This document shows, piece by piece, positions 1 through 12,340 of a DNA stretch of 64,000 nt. Every line of letters starts with the position of its first letter. Position 1 is the stretch's first letter. The DNA is from CAZSNT01 sp964607765 (GTDB lineage: Bacteria; Verrucomicrobiota; Lentisphaeria; Oligosphaerales; JABHEG01): contig CAZSNT010000001.1 of assembly GCA_964607765.1 (NCBI GenBank), forward strand, positions 1 to 64,000, written 5' to 3'. The notes under the pieces are model-generated. The model did not search any database. It worked only from the letters and a program-made list of their open reading frames with translations, and was not told the origin of the DNA. The translations under genes and the position numbers were made by a program.

Positions 1-569
1 AGCGGCGTTCCGCGGAACCGATCTCAACCAGACACACCCCTTTCAGGACGGGGTCAGGCTAGAGCCTGTCCGGAAAGCCCTCCCAGGCTCTGTCATTGGT
101 CATCTGTCATTGGTCATTGGTGAGTTTTCTGCCGAAACGGGAGCCGGATTGCCCAAGATCTCACATCTGCACCAATCGAGATCGCTTCTGCGAAGTCTGC
201 ATCTCACTAATGACCAATGACTAATGACCAATGACAGCGCCCTGAACCCTTTCAGGACGGCATCAGGCTAGACCGCCCGCGCTGCCAAGCGGCCTGCCGT
301 GCGAACAGCGTTCGGACATCAGTCTTCAAGGAAGCGCTCCCGGAACTGCTGCCATTGTTGCTGATGACCGTGCCTGCAAGCAAGATGCTCGGCCTCTTCC
401 GCTCTATCCGAAGGCACGGCAGCACACCCGGCTCGGGAGAGCCGGGCAACGGGGGACGCGCGGATGCCTCACGTAACTGGCCGGTCCGCCTGGTTCCTGG
501 TACACCTGGCGAAAAGAGAAGCCGAGCCGGCGCGTGATGCACCGACCCGGTTTGGGCGGGGGCGACAAG
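1..569. other. Gene-free left end with repeats
   Basis: No convincing gene is seen in this stretch. The short open frames lack ribosome-binding sites and look like composition artefacts. It holds a 26-bp direct repeat (38-63 and 247-272), a heptad-based inverted repeat (91-124 and 203-236), and two GC-rich hairpins at 61-91 and 427-446. The hairpin at 427-446 is a perfect 8-bp stem with a GGGA loop, about 125 bp downstream of the lipoprotein gene that ends at 570. It could help end that transcript, although no T-tract follows. Confidence 0.6.
38..272. repeat. Small composite repeat: flanking direct repeats around a heptad inverted repeat
   Basis: Two 26-bp direct repeats starting CCCTTTCAGGACGG lie at 38-63 and 247-272 and differ at two positions. 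Between them are two 34-nt arms in inverted orientation (91-124 and 203-236) built from the heptamer GTCATTG and close variants, separated by 78 nt. About 31 of 34 positions pair. The layout (direct repeat, arm, spacer, inverted arm, direct repeat) resembles a small non-autonomous or REP/STRR-type repeat. The same heptamer recurs at 29168-29188 and 30370-30383. No transposase is nearby. Confidence 0.7.
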
Positions 570-890
570 TCACTTGCCTGCGCACTGTGGGCACTTATCC
601 ACGGCGGCTTTGCAGTGATCGCAGACGTGGACCTCGGTGAGGTCCGCCGCTTCCGCGAATGTACCTGTATCCCGCACGGTTCTGCACCCCGGGCAGATGT
701 GCTTCGTGTAGGTCAGTCCCTTGATCGGGGTGGTACGCGTTTCAGTCTTGCACATCGGACAGTCGGCGCTCTCCGACACCGATACGACTCTGCCGCTGGT
801 CTGGCAGCCTACGATCAGGACTGTCAGCAGCACGGCCCCGCACAGGACGGCCATCTGACGACACGTTGACATTGAGAGTAGCTTCCTCAC
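570..890 (-). CDS. Small Cys-rich lipoprotein with four CxxC pairs
   Basis: Predicted lipoprotein of 106 residues. The GTG start at 890 is preferred because AAGGAG lies about 9 nt upstream and the protein then begins with a typical signal peptide ending in the lipobox IVGC. The mature part carries four CxxC pairs (CPMC, CPGC, CDHC, CPQC), which suggests two zinc- or copper-binding knuckles in the periplasm. The gene lies 87 bp downstream of the cusA-like gene on the same strand and is probably the last gene of that metal-efflux operon. A metal-buffering or chaperone role is inferred from this position only. No named family was recognised. Confidence 0.75.
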   Translation of the reverse strand: MRKLLSMSTCRQMAVLCGAVLLTVLIVGCQTSGRVVSVSESADCPMCKTETRTTPIKGLTYTKHICPGCRTVRDTGTFAEAADLTEVHVCDHCKAAVDKCPQCAGK

Positions 891-977
891 GGTCGGGTTC
901 TCCTTCGGGTCTGTGAGCGTCTGTTCAGTCTGCGCACTCATTCGTGGCAGACACGGGTGAGGCGTTGTGTCTTGGCA

Positions 978-5083
<4,106 letters not shown>

Positions 5084-5087
<4 letters not shown>

Positions 5088-7447
5088 TTGAGCACCTCCT
5101 CGATCTGCCCGCACCGGAGCATCATCGCCCCGAAGTAGGGGTTACTGATCTCCTCACTCGCCTGTATCCAGGCTGCGCCCCGGTTGTCGAATGCCATGGA
5201 GCACGACGCCCTGTAGAGGGTCTTGTCCGGCGGTCCGAAACGAGCCAGCAGGGCGGCGATCTGCTCGGAAAGCAGAGCGAACTGCGCCCGGACGGGCTCA
5301 ATCCCCTCCGCATCTGCAAGCGCCTTCAGAAGCTTCTCGAGCTCGGCCGCATGCGTCATCCAGTCCATGTGGTCCTGGCCCTGGACGAGCCCCATGTCGA
5401 CTCCTGCAAGGGCGGTGAGAGCTCCCTCGGCGGCGGTCCTGGCCACCTGTGCCTGGTCTTCCGCCAAGGCGACCTGGACTGCCAGGTAACCGTCAATCAC
5501 AGCCCCGAGCTGCTTCCTGAAATCGGGATTGATCTCGCCGGTAGCGGCCGCGGGGTGACGTCCGTGACTCAAGCCGAGCTTGCCCTGTAGCGCTGTCGCG
5601 TGGCTCCGGGTCGAGGCGGCAAGCGCGTCGGCGTCAGCAGGTGTCTTGACCAGCGATGCCTCCGCGGCATCGTTCCCCAGCAACATGGCGTACTCTTTCC
5701 ACACCATCGCGGGATGCCCGGACAGGGCAGTGGCGTCGATGCCGGTAACGGCCTCCCCCAACAGCGCATACGCGTTTCGTATCTGCTCGGGATCATGGCT
5801 GTCTGCGGCGGTCGTGGCTTCCTTGGCGGCAGAGAGAACATCATGGAGCTTGCTCATGACCAAGGCGGGCAGTGCCGGCCCAGGCTCTCCGGCGGCATCC
5901 TCTCCGGGGCCAGTCCCGGCGGAACTCCCGTGGTGGGCATGCTCGCCTCCTCCTCCTCCTCCGTCGGGGGTCATCATGCTCGGCTTCGCCTGGATCTGGA
6001 GCTCGGCATCGAGTTTGAAATTGCCTTTGGTGACGACCCGTTCCCCTTCGGCCAGGCCGTGTTTCACCAAGTAGTAGTCACCGGCTCTCGGCCCCAGCAC
6101 GATCTGCCGCCCCTCGAAAGTGGGCTTGTCCGTTCCGGGTAGTCGCACGTAGACGATTGCTCGCTTGCCGGTGAGCATGGGGGCGGAGGCAGGGATCACG
6201 AGTGGCTTGTCCTCCTCGCCCGGCCTTTGCCCGACGTACCCAAGGCTCTCCGCGCGCACCAGGGGCATCCCGCAGACATCGCACTCACCCGGGGCGTCCT
6301 TGACGACCTCCGGGTGCATCGGGCTGATCCACTTCCCGGCGAGCGAGGAGTCCATGACACGCCCGCCGGTGGCAACGCTGGCCTCGGCCACGGCACGCAC
6401 GAACATCCCGGGTTTGAGGCGACCGTCTTCATTGGCGACGTTCACCCGCACCTTGACTGTCCGCGTCGCTTCATTGAGCACCGGATGTATGAAGGAGATG
6501 TTCCCTGTGAAGGGGTCTCCGGGATACGACTCGGTCGTGAATTGGACCGGCTGTCCATACCTCAGCCAAGCGAGGTCGGACTCGTAGGCGTCCAGGCTAA
6601 CCCAGACATGCGAGAGGTCGGCGATTGTGTAGATGCGCGTGCCGGTGTTGACGTACATGCCCTCCTGAGCGTTCTTGTGGACGACAATTCCTCCCCCGGG
6701 CGCGTAGATCGTCACGTGCTCCTCAGCCTTGCCGCGTTGCTCGACCGCCGCAATCTGTTCGGGTGTAAGGCCCCAAAGGCGCAGTTTCTCTCTCGCGGCC
6801 TCCACCGTTGCATCCGCTGTCTCACGGACGATGCTGACATCGCTGTTCCTCAGTTGCGCTGCTGCCTTCAGGGCCTGGAGCAGCTCCTCCTGGGCACTGA
6901 GAAGCTCGGGGCTGTAGAGCCTGACCATGTGATCCCCCTTCCGCACGGGGACCCCGGTGTAGTCGACAAAGAGGCGGTCGAGCCGTCCGGGCACCCATGC
7001 GGTGATGGTGGAGACGCGTGTCTCGTCATAGTCGATCTTGCCCACCATGCGAATGCGCGCAGTCACAAACCGACGTTCCACCGGCACGGTCTCGATCTCC
7101 ATCAGTTCAGCAGAGCTCTCGCTGACCGACAGTTCCCTGAGACCCCCTCCCTCATCCCCGTCGGACTCCAGCGGGATAAGGTCCATGAAGCAAATCGGGC
7201 ACTGCCCCGGCTTGGGCAACTTGATCTGGGGGTGCATCGAGCAGGTCCATACCCGGTTTTCGGCTGGGGCCTTGGGTCCGGCCCCGTCACTGGTCTCCGC
7301 ATGGGCATGTCCGTCATGTCCGTCATCCTGGGGCGCCGGAGCATGCCAACTGCGCAGCAGGTAGCCGACTCCTACGGCCAGCAGGATGATGCCGGCCGTC
7401 CCGATGCGTCTCAGTATCCGTTTTGCTTTGCCATGCTTCTCAGCCAT
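5084..7447 (-). CDS. cusB: CusB-type periplasmic adaptor with two heavy-metal-binding domains and DUF3347
   Basis: Membrane-fusion protein of 787 residues linking the CusA pump to the outer-membrane factor. An N-terminal membrane anchor (about 14-33) is followed by a His-rich stretch and a heavy-metal-binding domain (WTCSMHP at 67-73, CPICFMDL at 83-90). Then come the barrel-sandwich and beta-barrel domains of the HlyD/CusB fold. A second metal-binding domain (ISPMHP with CDVCGMPL, about 368-394) sits inside the adaptor. The C-terminal about 150 residues match DUF3347 (CSMAFDNRGAAW, NPYFGAMMLRCG), normally a separate metal-binding protein. The protein is about twice the usual length because of these fusions. 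ATG at 7447 has GGAGA upstream. Cu/Ag specificity is inferred from the Met/His/Cys content. Confidence 0.92.
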
Positions 7448-7482
7448 TGCAGCGTCTCCAGTCCTATGTCAGCAGAGCCAGA

Positions 7483-7977
7483 TCAGTGCTGGTGTCCGTC
7501 GTGCTCTCCGTGGACCTTCTTCGGTGTGTCCGCCACGACGAAGCCCTGCTCAGCGAGCTTCTTGATGTACTTGGACGGGGCCTTTCTGATTGCGGGGATG
7601 CAGCCCTGGCAGCAGACGTAAATCCGCTTGCCGTCGACGTCTGCGTACAGCTTCGGGTTGATCTTTCCGCCCATCACCGGGCAGGTCGTCTGCAGCCGGG
7701 CAACCGTCACTCCCTGTTCCTCGAGCTTCTTGATGTACTTGGACGGGGCCTTTCTGATTGCGGGGATGCAGCCTTGGCAGCAGACGTAGATCCGCTTGCC
7801 GGCGGCATCTGCGTACAGCTTCGGGTTGATCTTCCCGCCCATCACCGGGCAGGTCGTCTGTGGTGTGATTGCCTTTCCCTTGGCTGCAGCCCCGTGCCCC
7901 TTCTGCTCCGCCATGGTTTGGAGGCTCAGCGTGAGGCTGGCCGCTACTGCGAGTGCCGTGATTGCGTGTCTGATCAT
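7483..7977 (-). CDS. Secreted protein with two near-identical YHS/TRASH-like metal-binding repeats
   Basis: Periplasmic protein of 164 residues with a Sec signal peptide (about 1-23). Two almost identical domains each start TTCPVMGGKINPKLYAD and carry the CCQGC pair about 20 residues later. This is the Cys-x(n)-Cys-x2-Cys spacing of YHS/TRASH metal-binding modules. A His-rich tail (HGEHDGHQH) follows. It lies between the outer-membrane factor and the adaptor in a metal-efflux operon, so a periplasmic Cu/Ag chaperone or sponge role is likely. The two domains arose by a recent 138-bp DNA duplication. A YHS lipoprotein with the same two-domain plan follows the second RND system (20439-21092). 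SD AAGGAG precedes the ATG. Confidence 0.85.
   Translation of the reverse strand: MIRHAITALAVAASLTLSLQTMAEQKGHGAAAKGKAITPQTTCPVMGGKINPKLYADAAGKRIYVCCQGCIPAIRKAPSKYIKKLEEQGVTVARLQTTCPVMGGKINPKLYADVDGKRIYVCCQGCIPAIRKAPSKYIKKLAEQGFVVADTPKKVHGEHDGHQH
7555..7860. repeat. 138-bp direct repeat (two copies, 168-bp period)
   Basis: Copies at 7555-7692 and 7723-7860 differ at about six positions (about 96% identical) and encode the two metal-binding domains of the gene at 7483-7977. Synonymous and non-synonymous differences are both few, which indicates either a recent duplication or ongoing gene conversion. Confidence 0.9.
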
Positions 7978-8026
7978 CGTTCGGTCTCCTTGTTCCTTGT
8001 GCTCCCCCGCTCTTCACGGGGTGTTT

Positions 8027-9397
8027 CTACTCATGCTCGGGCGCTTGCCGCAGCGAACCGGCTCCGGTCAGCATCTGTATCTCGGCAAAGCGCTTTCCCA
8101 GGTCGGAGCGTGCCTTGACGGCCGCGAGCTGGAACTCCAGCAGGATGCGCTGTGCATCGATCACTGTCAGGAAACCTGCCTTGCCTGCCTGGAAGGCCTG
8201 CTGAGCCACGCCGAGGGACTGCTCGGCTTTGGGCAGCAGCGTATCGCGGTAGAGATCGATCTTGCGTCCCGCGTCCGCATAGTGGTAGAGGGCCAGCTTT
8301 GTGTCTGCCTCCAAGTCGTTCGCCCTGTTCTTCTTCTGGTCCAGCAGCGCCGCGCCGCGCAACACGGCTTCGCGACGTTCGGCCCGGTATTTCCCGCGCC
8401 AGATCGGCAGATTGATCGAGACGGTCGCCATGACCGGGTCCTTGCCGCTGTCGGAGGCGGACATCCTGGCATCGTCAGTGTCGATCGTGCTGACTCCCAG
8501 CGTGATATCCGGGTAGCCGCTCTTGCGCGCGAGTTCGGCCGAGATCTGCGCCTTCTCCGCCAGTGCTGTGAATCTGGCCAAGTCCGGGTTCTGCGAACGG
8601 AGTTGGTCGAGCACGGTCTCCGCGTCCAGTTCCGGCAGCTCGCCCGGAGGCAATGACGGCCAAGGCAGAGGGGCGTCCGACTCACGGTTCAGTGCGGCGT
8701 TGAGCTTGGAGACCATGGGGGGGCGGAGCTCTCGGAGCGACCTCAGGCGGTCTTCGAGCTTTCCAAGCTCAACCTGTGCTTGCATCACGGCGGTCAGAAC
8801 CTGGCCTGTCCGGTAGCGTTCCCGGGCCACCGCTTCGAGACCCTTGAGCAGATCGAAGCTGCTCCGGGTGACGTCGATGGTCTCCTTCAGGGTGTGAAGG
8901 TCGTGGTACAGCACACTGACGCGGTAGAGGAGTTGCAGCCTTTGAGTCTGCAGGTCCAGCCACGCGGCATCTGCCGTTCTGGCTGCCGCGTCGCTTCGGA
9001 GTCGCAGCTTGCCGAACCACGGGAACATCTGCGACAGGGCAATTCGCTGGCGTTGAGGCCCAATGCGCGTCTCCACCTCCTGGACATAGTAGCTGTAGGA
9101 CAGCCTGGGATCGGGCAGAGACTTCGCCTGGGGGATCACCTGCATGGCGGCCCGCCAACGACCGTGGGCAGCGCGCAACCCGGGGTTGTTGTGGGCGGCG
9201 TACCGCAGGTAGTCTGCCAGGGACGCATCCTCGCCGAGCGCCGGCAGGGAGGGGGGCGGGGCACCAATCGGCGGTCGCACTTTGGCGCGGGTCAGGCTGA
9301 AATCACCCTCGGCGCCATGGACACCGCCTGCTACGAGCATGGCAGCGGCCAGCGTGGCCATGGCCCGGGATGCGTATGCATGTGGTCGTCTGGTCAT
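8027..9397 (-). CDS. cusC: TolC/CusC-family outer-membrane efflux factor
   Basis: Outer-membrane channel component of the RND pump, 456 residues with an N-terminal signal peptide (cleavage probably after GGVHGA). It shows the long amphipathic-helix pattern of the OEP family in two repeats, for example the first-repeat segment NNPGLRAAHGRWRAA. It has no lipobox, unlike E. coli CusC. The ATG at 9397 overlaps the stop of the upstream receiver gene (ATGA), so it is translationally coupled. It is the only outer-membrane factor in the window and may also serve the second RND system (15758-20388), which lacks one. Confidence 0.88.
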   Translation of the reverse strand: MTRRPHAYASRAMATLAAAMLVAGGVHGAEGDFSLTRAKVRPPIGAPPPSLPALGEDASLADYLRYAAHNNPGLRAAHGRWRAAMQVIPQAKSLPDPRLSYSYYVQEVETRIGPQRQRIALSQMFPWFGKLRLRSDAAARTADAAWLDLQTQRLQLLYRVSVLYHDLHTLKETIDVTRSSFDLLKGLEAVARERYRTGQVLTAVMQAQVELGKLEDRLRSLRELRPPMVSKLNAALNRESDAPLPWPSLPPGELPELDAETVLDQLRSQNPDLARFTALAEKAQISAELARKSGYPDITLGVSTIDTDDARMSASDSGKDPVMATVSINLPIWRGKYRAERREAVLRGAALLDQKKNRANDLEADTKLALYHYADAGRKIDLYRDTLLPKAEQSLGVAQQAFQAGKAGFLTVIDAQRILLEFQLAAVKARSDLGKRFAEIQMLTGAGSLRQAPEHE

Positions 9398-9813
9398 TGT
9401 TCACTTCCCTCGTATGTTGGCAATCCCTGTCCTGCACCGTCCTCGGCGGCACGAGAAGCGGCCGAGGCGGCCAGGAACGAAGTGATCAACGGGAGATCGA
9501 GCGGTTTCGGGAACAGGGCCTCGACCTGGACGGACGCAAGGTCGGCCTGACTCAGCCGCTCGGCATGTCCGGTGATGATGGCCTTCCTGCAACGCTGGGG
9601 AAGTCGGAGCGAGGACGCAGCCAGGAACTCCAGGCCGGTCATCTCCGGCATGACCAGATCCACCAGCAGAACGTCCGGCGTCAGCGTCGTCCCCAGGGCC
9701 CGGAGCGCCTCGCCCGGATCCGCGAAGCACCGAACATCGTGCCCTTGGCGCTTCAGGATGATCCTCAAGCTCCGGAGAAGGCTCGCATCGTTGTCTACAA
9801 CTGTTACCTGCAT
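9394..9813 (-). CDS. Stand-alone CheY-like receiver protein
   Basis: Single receiver domain of 139 residues without an output domain. The acidic pocket (VVDND), phosphoacceptor Asp52 (LLVDLVMPEMTG), the switch Thr in ITGH and Lys in PKP are all present, so it should be phosphorylatable. ATG at 9813 is chosen over 9849 because AAGGAG lies 8 nt upstream and a sigma-54-like promoter at 9845-9860 predicts a transcript start near 9834. It is the first gene of the cus-type operon, overlapping the outer-membrane factor gene by 4 nt. The partner is unknown; the kinase at 22492-24303 is a candidate. Confidence 0.85.
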   Translation of the reverse strand: MQVTVVDNDASLLRSLRIILKRQGHDVRCFADPGEALRALGTTLTPDVLLVDLVMPEMTGLEFLAASSLRLPQRCRKAIITGHAERLSQADLASVQVEALFPKPLDLPLITSFLAASAASRAAEDGAGQGLPTYEGSEQ

Positions 9814-9844
9814 CGTGGCGGCTCCTTGGTCATCGCCTTGCAGT

Positions 9845-9860
9845 AGCACAGGCGCTGCCA
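9845..9860 (-). promoter_or_regulatory. Candidate sigma-54 promoter of the cus-type operon
   Basis: The minus strand reads TGGCAGCGCCTGTGCT: GG and GC are 10 nt apart and 13 of 16 positions fit the -24/-12 consensus TGGCACGNNNNTTGCW. The predicted start near 9834 leaves about 20 nt to the ATG at 9813, with the ribosome-binding site inside it. An NtrC-type activator is encoded at 21164-22495. Confidence 0.45.
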
Positions 9861-10016
9861 GGGGTCATGATTCGCGCGCAATAGGCTGGTTATCAAGTGG
9901 TAACAGTGGGGCGTATCGGCTCATCCGGGACGCCTGGCGGCAAGGAACTGACCACCAGTGCGGCCAGGAAGTGACCAGTGATTCGAGCGGGCCGAGGGCA
10001 GGCAGAGACCGAGGAG

Positions 10017-12272
10017 CTACAATGTGGGTTCCAGTCGGATCACCACCGGTTCCAGGATGGGTCTGTCCATGGTGTTGAGCCGCGGGGAAGGAGGGACGGT
10101 TCCCACGATTGGTCCCTGATTCAACGTCGTGCTGAAATCGACAGGCAGTGTCTGTTTCTCGACGGCGAGATCGAGTTCGGCCAAGCGTGAGCGCCAGAGG
10201 GTGTTGAGAGAAATCTGGTCAAACGGCTCGTCGCTGTTCCTGCCCACCAGTCCGACTGCGATGCGATCGTTAAGGGGCAGGTGAATGAGAATGCCGCGAG
10301 GAAAGACCGAGGCGAAGGTCGTGGCGATGATCCGGAGACTCTCGTCATTGAGCTGCCAGCCCGGCAGCCACTGGCAAAAGAGACCGTCCGGCCGCAGTGA
10401 AGATCGGACGTTCGAGAAGTGTTCCCGGCTGAACAGTCGGGACGCCCCCTTCTGCCACGGGAAAAACAGATCGCCGGTCACCACATCGAACTCCCGGTCC
10501 GTGCTGGCGAAATAATGCACACCATCCGCCTCCCGAATCGACACCCGGGCATCCAGATGGAAATCACCCGTGTAGGCGGCAAAGTGCTTCCCGGAGAGGG
10601 CGATCACCAGGGGGCTGAGCTCCAGCACGGTGATCTTATCCACCCCCACATGCTTGACCGCAGCCGCGGCGGTGAGGCCAGTGGCCAGGCCGATGTACGC
10701 CGTCTCTCGAGGTGCGGGGTGGAGCAGCAGCGGCACGTGCCCCATCTTGAGGTTGCCGAGGCTGGCAGCGGTCGACGAAAGGCAGTAGTGGTTGTTGTGG
10801 CTGAGCAGTAGATGGCCCTGCTCACTTCTCTTGATACAGACGATGCCGTCGGCTCCGCACCTGAGTTCGACGAGTTGCTCGCCGTTGTACAGGGAGGTCT
10901 GGGAGGGGCTCTGAAGCAGGCTCGCGAGGCACAGAACGGCACACCCGACCAGGGAACCAGCGTATCCCAGACGCCCCCTGGAGACGCGGACGATTCGAGG
11001 CACCACAAGCACAGCGCAACCCACGAGGGAAACGAAGCTGATCGCGCCGCAGGCACCCCACAGTCCGAACAGGGGAAAGAGCACGAACTGGACCGCAACA
11101 ATGCCCATCACTGCGCCGAGGGCATTGATGCAAAGCAATCTCCCCAAGGCGAGGGGCCTGCCGGCTGCGTTGTTGACGTTGACGTCTTCCATGATCAAAG
11201 GGGTGATGAAACCGGCGCACAGAAGGGGTGGACCGGCGCTGAGGAGCCCGGTCTTCAGCAGCTTGCCCATGTAGGATGACAAGCTCCCGCTGGCGGTCGA
11301 TTCAAATGTCAGCCCATCGGTTACGTAGAAGAAGACCGATGGGAACGCCGCCATTCCACAGGTGGCGGCCAGGAACATCACCGTGAGTACGGCCTGTCGA
11401 TCAAAGGGCAGGATGGCGACGAGCAGCGAGGCGAAGCCCAGACAGCTGATCACGAGGATCAACATGGCACCGAACGACCACGCGCTGTTCTGCCCCACCT
11501 GGGCGTATGCCGACAGGAAAACGAACTCGAATCCCAGTACCACGAATCCGATGGTCCACGTCCCTACCTGGTGAGTAGCGGGAAGGTAGAGGGGTGCGGG
11601 GGATACTGTCGAAGAGGGTGCGGGGGATGCGGGCCTTGACTGGAAGCGCCCCGCAGACCGATGATAGAGGAGTCCTGCGATCCCCATCAGTCCATACGCG
11701 GCCGTACAGGCTTTCAGGCTCCACGAGACCCCGAACACATAGCAACTGTGGAACGTGACGAAGGCGATGCCCAACGCACCACCGATGGTGTTGATGCCGT
11801 AGAGAAACGGGATCCGTCCTCTCTTCTCCCCAGTGATGGCACCCTCGATGAGACAGAGGAGGGTTCCTCCCATCAGAAAGACGGGCACACCGACCAGCAG
11901 AATGACGATGCCTAGTATCTGAAGCGTGACTATCGCCGTGGCGCTGCGCTCGATATTCAGATGGAATCCTGCCAGGGAGAACAGCAATGACATGATGAGA
12001 CAGACGGCAATCCCGAGTTGGAGCATTCCGTAGAGCCGCCACGGCGATCGGTTGAGTGTCTGACGTTTCCGGAAGTACGCCGCGCCGAACGACAGACCGG
12101 CAAAGAACACCAATATCACCGCGGAAGAGACGACGATGGTATCCCCCAGGATATTCGACAGAATCCGCTCCCAGAGGCCCTCCATGCAAAGCCCGGCCAT
12201 GCCCGATACCAGCGCCAGCATGGTGGCGAGTGCAAAGGAGGTCCGGTGAGACGGGGCGCTGCCGGACACCAT
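10017..12272 (-). CDS. Polytopic membrane protein fused to a spermidine-synthase-like domain
   Basis: 751 residues. The first about 450 form many transmembrane helices (for example FALATMLALVSGMAGLCM). The C-terminal part is a Rossmann methyltransferase/aminopropyltransferase-like domain with VLELSPLVIALSG as the nucleotide-binding acidic loop, EADGVHYF, and DVVTGDLFFPW where the catalytic Asp would lie. This architecture is known as fused MFS/spermidine synthase. The substrate is not known, and a true polyamine activity is unproven. It sits 68 bp downstream of the P1B ATPase on the same strand, so the two may be cotranscribed. Start ATG at 12272. Confidence 0.8.
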   Translation of the reverse strand: MVSGSAPSHRTSFALATMLALVSGMAGLCMEGLWERILSNILGDTIVVSSAVILVFFAGLSFGAAYFRKRQTLNRSPWRLYGMLQLGIAVCLIMSLLFSLAGFHLNIERSATAIVTLQILGIVILLVGVPVFLMGGTLLCLIEGAITGEKRGRIPFLYGINTIGGALGIAFVTFHSCYVFGVSWSLKACTAAYGLMGIAGLLYHRSAGRFQSRPASPAPSSTVSPAPLYLPATHQVGTWTIGFVVLGFEFVFLSAYAQVGQNSAWSFGAMLILVISCLGFASLLVAILPFDRQAVLTVMFLAATCGMAAFPSVFFYVTDGLTFESTASGSLSSYMGKLLKTGLLSAGPPLLCAGFITPLIMEDVNVNNAAGRPLALGRLLCINALGAVMGIVAVQFVLFPLFGLWGACGAISFVSLVGCAVLVVPRIVRVSRGRLGYAGSLVGCAVLCLASLLQSPSQTSLYNGEQLVELRCGADGIVCIKRSEQGHLLLSHNNHYCLSSTAASLGNLKMGHVPLLLHPAPRETAYIGLATGLTAAAAVKHVGVDKITVLELSPLVIALSGKHFAAYTGDFHLDARVSIREADGVHYFASTDREFDVVTGDLFFPWQKGASRLFSREHFSNVRSSLRPDGLFCQWLPGWQLNDESLRIIATTFASVFPRGILIHLPLNDRIAVGLVGRNSDEPFDQISLNTLWRSRLAELDLAVEKQTLPVDFSTTLNQGPIVGTVPPSPRLNTMDRPILEPVVIRLEPTL

Positions 12273-12340
12273 GTATCAAGCTCCTCTACTTCAGCACACA
12301 GCCGCTTGAGCCAGGCTCACGCTCCTAGCACCGTAATCAG

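Noticed and set aside
252..542. 96-codon minus-strand frame in the left gene-free region
   Set aside because: No SD, no domain, overlaps repeat and hairpin; composition artefact.
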